In this document: piece by piece, positions 6,847 through 10,773 of the stretch | Layout of the letters: each line of letters begins with the position of its first letter | Position numbering within the stretch: the first letter of the stretch is position 1 | From: Candidatus Uhrbacteria bacterium RIFOXYA2_FULL_40_9 | GTDB taxonomy: Bacteria > Patescibacteriota > Patescibacteriia > UBA9934 > GWF2-40-263 | Assembly (NCBI GenBank): GCA_001791615.1 | Contig: MGEY01000022.1 | Location: 1 to 10,773, forward strand | Direction of reading: 5' to 3' | Length of the DNA: 10,773 bases | The notes under the pieces: model-generated | Seen by the model: only the letters and a program-made list of their open reading frames with translations | Told to the model about the DNA's origin: nothing | The model's database searches: none | Made by a program: the position numbers and the translations under genes

Positions 6847-7346
6847 TCAATAGCTTGGGAGATTTATTTTCTTCATTTTCTCCAGAGATGGCAACTATTT
6901 TTTTGGCACTTTTGCCATTTACAGAATTAAGAGCTGCTCTGCCTTTAAGTATTACGGTTTTTTATTTAAATCCTTTTTCTGCATATTTTTTCTCTGTGAT
7001 CGGGAATGTGATTCCGGTCTTTTTTATTCTTTGGGGACTTCCTTCTCTTCTTCTTTTTGCAGAGAAACATTCTCCACAACTACAACATTTTTTTGAGAAG
7101 CACGTTTATTCTCTTGAAAAAAAACATGAAAAAAAATATCAGCGCTACGGCCGTTTTGTTCTTTTTGTGTTTACAGCTATTCCACTCCCTGTTTCTGGGG
7201 TTTGGACAGCTTCTATTCTTGCGGTTCTTTTTCACATTGAAAGAAAATATGCTTTTATCGCGATTACACTCGGAATGCTCACTGCTGGTCTGATTGTTTT
7301 ACTTATTGTGACAGGCGTTCTAGAAGGACTTTCTTTTCTTTTATGA
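6843..7346 (+). CDS. Small multidrug-export family membrane protein (COG2426)
   Basis: This 167-aa integral membrane protein has the family hallmark PFTELRAALPLSI (25-37; in relatives P-E-L-R-A/G-x-P-L) and a second related turn, AIPLPVSGVWTA (112-123), which gives a pseudo-symmetric layout. Hydrophobic segments lie at about 17-41, 45-73, 104-130 and 136-167. A charged loop, HSPQLQHFFEKH to KKYQRYG (76-103), sits in between, probably in the cytoplasm. The family name (Sm_multidrug_ex) is historical, and I know of no secure transport substrate. Its ATG overlaps the carboxypeptidase stop (ATGA) and its stop overlaps the next ATG in the same way, so it is translationally coupled on both sides to envelope genes. 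Confidence 0.85.
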   Translation: MINSLGDLFSSFSPEMATIFLALLPFTELRAALPLSITVFYLNPFSAYFFSVIGNVIPVFFILWGLPSLLLFAEKHSPQLQHFFEKHVYSLEKKHEKKYQRYGRFVLFVFTAIPLPVSGVWTASILAVLFHIERKYAFIAITLGMLTAGLIVLLIVTGVLEGLSFLL

Positions 7347-8518
7347 AGATTGCCATTGATGGAACAACGCTTTGTGACACGAGTGGAGGAAGGGGAGCAG
7401 GGATTGAACATTACACATGGTCCATGGTTTCTTTTCTTTTAAAACAAACTTCTGAACATCAGTATTTTCTTGTCGTTCCTGCCAATTTGTCGCAATCCTC
7501 TTTACAGGAACTTGTTCAAGGGTGTGCACACGTCAAAGTGTTACGGTCTTGGTTTCCAAAAATAAGGTTGCTTTCTCGACACATTTTTCTTCCTTTGAAG
7601 CTTTATTTTTTTTCGCCTGATGTCCTTTTTTCTCCTTCTGGTCAGATTCCTTTAGGATGGATAGGAAAATCAGTGATCACTATTCATGATTTAGCAATTT
7701 ACGAACATCCAGAATGGTTTGATCAAGTGTCTTCTCAAGCTTTTGCCATTCAAACCGTGGTGCCAAAAAGTATTGCACATGCACAAGCGATTATTACTGT
7801 ATCACAGACCACGCAACAACAACTTGAAAAACTATTTCCAATTGCAAAGGGGAAAAGCCGTGTTATTTATGAAGGAGCAGAAACACCCAAAGTTAAAGTA
7901 AAGGATCTTATTTCAGATCGTTTTCCTTTTGATAGAGATTATGTTCTTTTTCTCGGCACTTTGGAGCCAAGGAAAAATATTGAAGAGGCTATTTTGGCAT
8001 TCAATCATTTTCTATCCAAACATCCTGATCAAGTCACAAAAACGCGATTTATTCTTGCAGGGAAATTAGGTTGGTCAACAGAAAAAATTCAATTATTTGC
8101 AGATGAAGTGAATGCACAGTGGAAAGAGGTTGAACCAGATGGAGTTGTTCAAGCTTTGGGTTCTGTGACAGAACAAGAGAAATGGTTGCTTCTTGCACGG
8201 GCATCCGCCTTTCTTTTCCCTTCCTTGTTTGAAGGGTTTGGTCTGCCTATTTTGGAAGCCATGAGTGCAGGGGTGCCTGTGATCACCACAAAATGTGGTG
8301 CCATTCCAGAAATTGGAGGAGATGCCGTCATTTATGTTGAGCCGGACAATAGAGAACAAATGTCGTTTGCCATTGCTCAGACTGTTCTTGTTCCTGAAGG
8401 AGCTTATGCTCTACGCGAAGCGGGGATTGAACGAGCAAAACTATTTACTTGGCAACAAGCCGCACAAGAGACCCTAGAAGTTTTAGAAGATGTAGGAAAA
8501 AAACACAAAGAATCATAA
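7343..8518 (+). CDS. GT4-family glycosyltransferase (GT-B fold)
   Basis: The 391-aa protein is a retaining GT-B glycosyltransferase that moves a sugar from a nucleotide donor, probably for surface glycans or glycolipids. The N-terminal Rossmann domain begins MKIAIDGTTL and has the Gly-rich loop SGGRGAGIEHY (14-24), followed by VITIHDLAIYEHPEWF (111-126), a stretch common in mannosyltransferase-like members. The C-terminal domain starts at VLFLGTLEPRKN (201-212). It carries the E-x7-E nucleotide-sugar motif EGFGLPILE (297-305) and AGVPVITTKCGAIPE after it. No membrane segment is visible. It is the last operon gene, overlaps the preceding gene by ATGA and is followed at once by a terminator. 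The donor and acceptor sugars cannot be told from sequence alone. Confidence 0.92.
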   Translation: MKIAIDGTTLCDTSGGRGAGIEHYTWSMVSFLLKQTSEHQYFLVVPANLSQSSLQELVQGCAHVKVLRSWFPKIRLLSRHIFLPLKLYFFSPDVLFSPSGQIPLGWIGKSVITIHDLAIYEHPEWFDQVSSQAFAIQTVVPKSIAHAQAIITVSQTTQQQLEKLFPIAKGKSRVIYEGAETPKVKVKDLISDRFPFDRDYVLFLGTLEPRKNIEEAILAFNHFLSKHPDQVTKTRFILAGKLGWSTEKIQLFADEVNAQWKEVEPDGVVQALGSVTEQEKWLLLARASAFLFPSLFEGFGLPILEAMSAGVPVITTKCGAIPEIGGDAVIYVEPDNREQMSFAIAQTVLVPEGAYALREAGIERAKLFTWQQAAQETLEVLEDVGKKHKES

Positions 8519-8553
8519 AACACGCTTAGGGGACAACCTCTATAGCGTGTTTT
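8517..8553 (+). terminator. Strong intrinsic terminator of the asnS-GT operon
   Basis: AAAACACGCT (8517-8526) pairs with AGCGTGTTTT (8544-8553). The stem continues inward as TAGGGG/CCTCTA (one G-U pair) around an ACAA loop, with one bulged T. The A-run overlaps the glycosyltransferase stop codon. The outer stem is symmetric, so it can also serve the convergent gene that ends at 8573. Confidence 0.9.
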
Positions 8554-8572
8554 AGAAAAGTTCAAGTCAAGT

Positions 8573-9037
8573 TTAGAGTTTTGTTTGTAGGTAAGAGATT
8601 AGCACAATTTGCGCGAGCACGGCATAGTAAAGAGGAACATCTCTTTTCCTTTTGACAATCATGTCATGAAAATAAAAATGAAGTTGATAGATCCATTTGA
8701 GGAGAGGGGCAGAGGTAAGGTCATAAAGTGCTACTAAGAGATCGGGAAGAACAGAACCGACGATTCCCCAAGTAAACGTCCGCATGCTATTGATGTCCCG
8801 TGTATTTGCAAGCATAAGGACAAAGAAGAGAGCGACACACGCATCAATCATGCTGTAGGCAATGGCACGTTTGCGTTTATTTTTTGTTACACGGAATCCA
8901 TCTGAAAGTCCCGTATCACCATGAGGAATAATATCCACAAGAAAATGAGAAAGAAAGCCGAAAATAAAAGCAAGCAACGGATTTCCTGTTGCTTTCCCAA
9001 TTACTGCACCCAACGTGGCATGTGTTGTGAGGGTCAT
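8573..9037 (-). CDS. Small His/Asp-rich multi-pass membrane protein, possible metal-binding enzyme
   Basis: This 154-aa protein (counting from the ATG at 9037) has about four hydrophobic segments. Near its N-terminus it has the pattern THATLGAVIG...FGFLSHFLVDIIPHGD, in which H6, H31, D35, H39 and D41 line up at the membrane face. GSVLPDLL and FHDM follow. This spacing recalls small membrane proteins annotated as YdjM-like or phospholipase-C-like metal-dependent hydrolases, and such proteins are common in Patescibacteria as hypotheticals. Activity is not proven. A GTG four codons upstream is possible, but it would lie before the predicted transcription start. It follows the TrmB gene by 63 nt on the same strand and converges on the big operon at the shared terminator. 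Confidence 0.75.
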   Translation of the reverse strand: MTLTTHATLGAVIGKATGNPLLAFIFGFLSHFLVDIIPHGDTGLSDGFRVTKNKRKRAIAYSMIDACVALFFVLMLANTRDINSMRTFTWGIVGSVLPDLLVALYDLTSAPLLKWIYQLHFYFHDMIVKRKRDVPLYYAVLAQIVLISYLQTKL

Positions 9038-9049
9038 ATCAATGCTCAC

Positions 9050-9078
9050 AAGATAGCAGAAAAAGAGGATTTTGTGAA
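9050..9078 (-). promoter_or_regulatory. Extended -10 promoter before the membrane-protein gene
   Basis: TTCACA (9073-9078), a 17-nt spacer and TGCTATCTT (the -10 is 9050-9055, with an extended TGn) point toward the ATG at 9037. Transcription would start about 6 nt before that ATG, so the leader is nearly absent and no SD is visible. Read-through from the TrmB gene is also possible. Confidence 0.5.
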
Positions 9079-9100
9079 GATGAAAGAGGACCTCATTGTA

Positions 9101-9901
9101 TTATCCTTTAGTAAAACTTTTTGGATCAGCAGATTCGGCAAGATTATGAAGAGCATCAAATGTTGCCACAAGGATTTGATAAATTCCCTTATGACGAATC
9201 GTCATCACCAGAGATGTTTCTGGAAATAAGAAAGCGACTTTATTGTTATAAAGGAACATGAGTTGTTGTATGTCAAGAATACTTTTTGGAAGTGTTTTTA
9301 AATCCCATCGACGTGTTTGCATGCGTTCTAGATTTTTTGGGGTCATCATTTTTGCGGGAACCTCGAATGTCTCTTTTGTGAACAATCCTATTGTTCCAAT
9401 ATTATTCTTCATGATGCGGTCAAAGAAAATAGTCCATTGTTCATCTGAAAGCAAAGACAATTCAATTTCAAGAGATTGTTTGCCTTGAAGAACACGAAAA
9501 TTTGATCCTTCAGGCATTTGAGAGATTTCATCATAGATTTTCCAATAACCAACTTTTGATTCTGTTAATTCAATGGTTGGAGCCTCTTGTTCCACTTTTT
9601 GTAAACTTTCTAATTTTGGAACAAGCGTTTTGAAATCTCTTGCCCAGGCATCTATTTGATTAGCAAATTCAGTCGGAGAAAGTGCTGTATAGAATAGTTT
9701 ACTTCCTTTTTTTGATTCAAAGAGCAATCCTTTTTCTTGAAGATTTTTGATGTGGAAGTAAACAGCTGTACGGCCTTTTTGTACTTTGCTGGCGATTTGT
9801 GTGACTGTAGGGGATTCAAGGGTGAGAACCGCAAGATAAACATCAATTTCCTGTTCAGAAAAACCAAAGTGATTCAAAATGGTGATGATTTCTTGTTCCA
9901 T
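9101..9901 (-). CDS. TrmB-family transcriptional regulator
   Basis: This 266-aa protein has an N-terminal TrmB-type winged helix-turn-helix: ILNHFGFSEQEIDVYLAVL, then TVTQIASKVQKGRTAVYFHI (recognition helix) and LQEKGLLFESKKGSKLFYT as the wing (residues about 8-72). A helix (about 75-100) probably mediates dimerisation. The C-terminal 150 residues form an effector-like domain, with a basic stretch ERMQTRRWDLKTLPKS and strands near the end. TrmB proteins bind DNA in response to small ligands, often sugars in archaea; the ligand here is unknown. I start it at the ATG at 9901, not the ATG at 9928, which lies inside the promoter spacer. There is no SD, and the predicted transcript begins at or next to this ATG. 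It is divergent from the unknown gene at 10077, a plausible target. Confidence 0.85.
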   Translation of the reverse strand: MEQEIITILNHFGFSEQEIDVYLAVLTLESPTVTQIASKVQKGRTAVYFHIKNLQEKGLLFESKKGSKLFYTALSPTEFANQIDAWARDFKTLVPKLESLQKVEQEAPTIELTESKVGYWKIYDEISQMPEGSNFRVLQGKQSLEIELSLLSDEQWTIFFDRIMKNNIGTIGLFTKETFEVPAKMMTPKNLERMQTRRWDLKTLPKSILDIQQLMFLYNNKVAFLFPETSLVMTIRHKGIYQILVATFDALHNLAESADPKSFTKG

Positions 9902-9909
9902 ATAGAAAG

Positions 9910-9938
9910 AGTATAACAGAAAATGCATATTTTGTCAA
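9910..9938 (-). promoter_or_regulatory. Near-consensus promoter of the TrmB gene, leaderless
   Basis: TTGACA (9933-9938), a 17-nt spacer and TATACT (9910-9915) are followed by 8 nt and then the ATG at 9901. Transcription should start at or within a base or two of the start codon, so the mRNA is leaderless or nearly so. This agrees with the missing SD. Confidence 0.75.
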
Positions 9939-10008
9939 ATAATTTTTTCAACAGATATATAACTATTTATCAACAATAATGATCTGTGACTATGATTCTT
10001 GACAAAAT
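9929..10008. promoter_or_regulatory. Mirrored -35 regions: 10-bp inverted repeat, candidate operator
   Basis: ATTTTGTCAA (9929-9938) and TTGACAAAAT (9999-10008) are a perfect inverted repeat that includes both divergent -35 boxes and extends 4 bp beyond each. Between them are ACAGAT (9951-9956) and ATCTGT (9982-9987), also inverted, and two direct TCAACA copies (9948-9953 and 9970-9975) spaced 22 bp apart. Any of these could bind the TrmB regulator. The region 9902-10076 holds no gene. Confidence 0.45.
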
Positions 10009-10027
10009 TATCTTTTTTTGATATGAT
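9999..10027 (+). promoter_or_regulatory. Near-consensus sigma70 promoter of the 143-aa gene
   Basis: A perfect -35 TTGACA (9999-10004), a 17-nt spacer with a T-run, and -10 TATGAT (10022-10027, 5 of 6). The leader would be about 43 nt. This is the best promoter in the window and predicts strong basal expression unless repressed. Confidence 0.85.
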
Positions 10028-10064
10028 AATTTGTTCGATGATAGAAATGTTCTTTCAACAAACC

Positions 10065-10070
10065 AAGGAG
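10065..10070 (+). promoter_or_regulatory. SD sequence fixing the start of the 143-aa gene
   Basis: AAGGAG lies 6 nt before the ATG at 10077. It rules out the in-frame start candidates further upstream, which fall in the promoter or leader. Confidence 0.85.
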
Positions 10071-10076
10071 ATTCCC

Positions 10077-10508
10077 ATGTCTGGTTTCAGTGATGTGCTT
10101 TTCCGTATTAAGATCGGCGGACGGGTATACGAAGCTCTTTGTGTGTGTGATGAGGAAGATTGTAATCATCCGGATTTCAGAGTTGAAAATATGTTTCGTC
10201 GTGGAAGTCTTCTGAATGCTTCCATGACTCGAGAAGATGCAGAATACTTCGAAAGGCACATGGAAGAATTGCCAGTTTGGGGAAATGAAGACTATGAAAT
10301 CATTTTTCCTGAGTACACACAAATGTGTGCGCCTCAAAGTTCGATATTTTCTCCTCCTGACGAAAGTAGACCCATACGTAGATGGAATAGGTTTGTATTT
10401 TTGATCAGAAGAGAAAATCCATACTTCAATCCACCCGCGAGGGTTTTGTGGGTTGCAGAGATAGCACCAATGTATCAAAGGAGGTTGTTGGTGCGTCGAG
10501 TTTCTTAG
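10077..10508 (+). CDS. Hypothetical protein, 143 aa, with Cys/His cluster
   Basis: I do not recognise this family. The protein is soluble, with no signal peptide or membrane segment. Its N-terminus (SDVLFRIKIGGRVYEALCVC) looks like beta strands. It is followed by a CVCDEEDCNH cluster (C22, C24, C29, H31) that could bind a metal or be redox active. A helix (TREDAEYFERHMEELP, about 50-65) follows, then an acidic DYEIIFPEYTQM segment. The C-terminus is very basic (RRWNRFVFLIRR, then QRRLLVRRVS), which may suit nucleic-acid binding. The gene is monocistronic: it has its own strong promoter, a perfect SD and a strong terminator. That is a tidy arrangement for an abundant, regulated protein, probably controlled by the divergent TrmB regulator. 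No function is proposed. Confidence 0.85.
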   Translation: MSGFSDVLFRIKIGGRVYEALCVCDEEDCNHPDFRVENMFRRGSLLNASMTREDAEYFERHMEELPVWGNEDYEIIFPEYTQMCAPQSSIFSPPDESRPIRRWNRFVFLIRRENPYFNPPARVLWVAEIAPMYQRRLLVRRVS

Positions 10509-10530
10509 TTCTTTCATGTTTTGTCTTTGG

Positions 10531-10560
10531 GCCGGCGGTACACTCCGTCGGCTTTTATAT
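10531..10560 (+). terminator. Intrinsic terminator of the 143-aa gene
   Basis: GCCGGCGG (10531-10538) and CCGTCGGC (10545-10552) form an 8-bp stem with one G-U pair and a 6-nt loop. A run of TTTT and further AT-only bases follow at once. TTTTATATATAAAA at 10553-10566 is itself a palindrome. Confidence 0.92.
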
Positions 10561-10613
10561 ATAAAATTTTTTAGCATCGAACCTGTGTGAGGGTTCTCAT
10601 CCCTCAGGACAAG

Positions 10614-10652
10614 ATAGCTAAAACCCCAGGATAAACCTAGGGTTTTAGCTAT
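10614..10652 (-). terminator. Terminator-like hairpin directly after the tRNA-like CCA end
   Basis: Arms 10614-10630 and 10636-10652 pair over 17 bp around a 5-nt loop. The one imperfect position is C-A on the plus strand but G-U on the minus strand, so the RNA is fully paired only when read in minus. The core AAAACCC...GGGGTTTT resembles an intrinsic terminator. It starts on the last A of the CCA end. Confidence 0.6.
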
Positions 10653-10671
10653 GGTGCCGGGAGAGGGAATC
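10652..10671 (-). pseudogene. Detached tRNA 3' end (acceptor strand plus CCA)
   Basis: Read on the minus strand, these 20 bases end CCCTCTCCCGGCACCA. This is the expected 3' half of a tRNA: T-stem strand CCCTC, acceptor strand TCCCGGC, discriminator A, encoded CCA. It resembles tRNA-Leu ends that I recall from bacteria. The bases before it form the GGCC hairpin instead of a T-loop and GAGGG strand, and no GCCGGGA acceptor 5' strand lies upstream within the window. A GAGGGTTC half of a T-arm does occur nearby, but on the opposite strand (10589-10596 and 10761-10768). It is best seen as a fragment, not a working tRNA. Confidence 0.5.
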
Positions 10672-10773
10672 CGGCCTAAAGGCCGGATTGCTGTCGTTCG
10701 TTCGGAATCGCCAGAGTAAACTCTGTCGTTCTCTCACTCACTCCAGCATCGAACCGGTGTGAGGGTTCTCATC

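Larger units (their letters stand above)
10573..10773. repeat. Hairpin-rich direct repeat, period 172 bp, running off the window
   Basis: The 29 bases at 10573-10601 recur at 10745-10773 with one mismatch (T10584 against G10756). The second copy is cut by the edge, so more of the unit may continue. One 172-bp unit holds, in plus order: a T-arm-like hairpin TGAGGG/CCCTCA with a 7-nt loop (10588-10606); a 17-bp terminator-like hairpin (10614-10652); a tRNA-like 3' end read on the minus strand (10652-10671); AATCCGGCC/GGCCGGATT with a TAAA loop (10668-10689); and CAGAG/CTCTG, also with a TAAA loop (10712-10725). CTGTCGTTC occurs twice (10691-10699 and 10723-10731). There is no convincing ORF. 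It could be a tRNA-derived repeat, a multicopy palindromic element, or the edge of an integrated element. Confidence 0.75.

Noticed and set aside
6843..8518. Frameshift or broken genes at the 4-nt overlaps
   Set aside because: ATGA overlaps at 6843-6846 and 7343-7346 are ordinary translational coupling; both proteins are full length with canonical starts.
1958..8518. TGA-recoded genetic code (Gracilibacteria/Absconditabacteria type)
   Set aside because: No in-frame TGA interrupts any conserved gene, and TGA acts as a normal stop in at least two genes.
9948..9987. A canonical TrmB operator
   Set aside because: The short repeats are suggestive, but I cannot match them to a known TrmB consensus; kept only as candidate sites.
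10008..10577. A 189-aa minus-strand ORF opposite the 143-aa gene
   Set aside because: It overlaps a gene with promoter, SD and terminator, spans that terminator, and its translation has no recognisable pattern.
10573..10773. A CRISPR array, suggested by the spaced 29-bp repeat
   Set aside because: The two copies are 172 bp apart, only two are visible, the interval holds hairpins instead of a spacer, and no cas gene is near.
10652..10773. A complete tRNA-Leu gene on the minus strand
   Set aside because: Only the 3' 20 bases fit. There is no matching acceptor 5' strand, anticodon arm or T-loop in the available bases.

Overview
The window looks like chromosome of an uncultivated, fairly AT-rich bacterium, most likely a member of the Candidate Phyla Radiation (Patescibacteria). 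This is inferred from gene content and style: a compact operon that mixes aminoacyl-tRNA synthetases, ScpAB, a minimal D,D-carboxypeptidase, a COG2426-type membrane protein and a GT4 glycosyltransferase; an AspRS of the short archaeal type; and almost no Shine-Dalgarno (SD) sequences in that operon. The standard code fits, because TGA is used as a stop (for example at 1215 and 6846). The lineage call rests on gene style alone.

Left part (1-1730, minus strand). A tight three-gene cassette encodes a Ycf35/DUF1257-like protein, a DUF2997-like small protein and a NrdG-type radical-SAM protein. They are joined by a 1-nt overlap and a 4-nt gap, each has a good SD, and they are read from a promoter near 1815-1843. 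Downstream on the same strand is the start of a WD40 beta-propeller gene that runs off the left edge; its repeats are about 92% identical at the DNA level. Hand counts of single 60-base lines suggest this part is more GC-rich than the rest (about 52-57% against about 37-43%), so it may be accessory DNA.

Central part (1958-8553, plus strand). Seven genes, asnS, aspS (archaeal type), scpA, scpB, a D-Ala-D-Ala carboxypeptidase, a small-multidrug-export family membrane protein and a glycosyltransferase, have gaps of 3-27 nt or 4-nt ATGA overlaps. They end at a strong intrinsic terminator (8517-8553). The operon joins amidated/acidic aa-tRNA supply, chromosome condensation and segregation, and envelope work.

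Right part (8573-10773). A small His/Asp-rich membrane protein and a TrmB-family regulator lie on the minus strand. The regulator is divergent from a 143-aa protein of unknown function. Both divergent promoters are near-consensus sigma70 sites with 17-nt spacers, and their -35 boxes form a 10-bp perfect inverted repeat. The regulator appears to be leaderless. After the terminator of the unknown gene the window ends in a non-coding, hairpin-rich direct repeat of period 172 bp. It contains a detached tRNA-like 3' end (acceptor strand plus CCA) directly followed by a terminator-like hairpin. The second copy is cut by the window edge.

Most unusual: the terminal repeat with its orphan tRNA 3' end, the DUF1257/DUF2997/radical-SAM cassette beside a WD40 gene, and the mirrored divergent promoters with a leaderless regulator.
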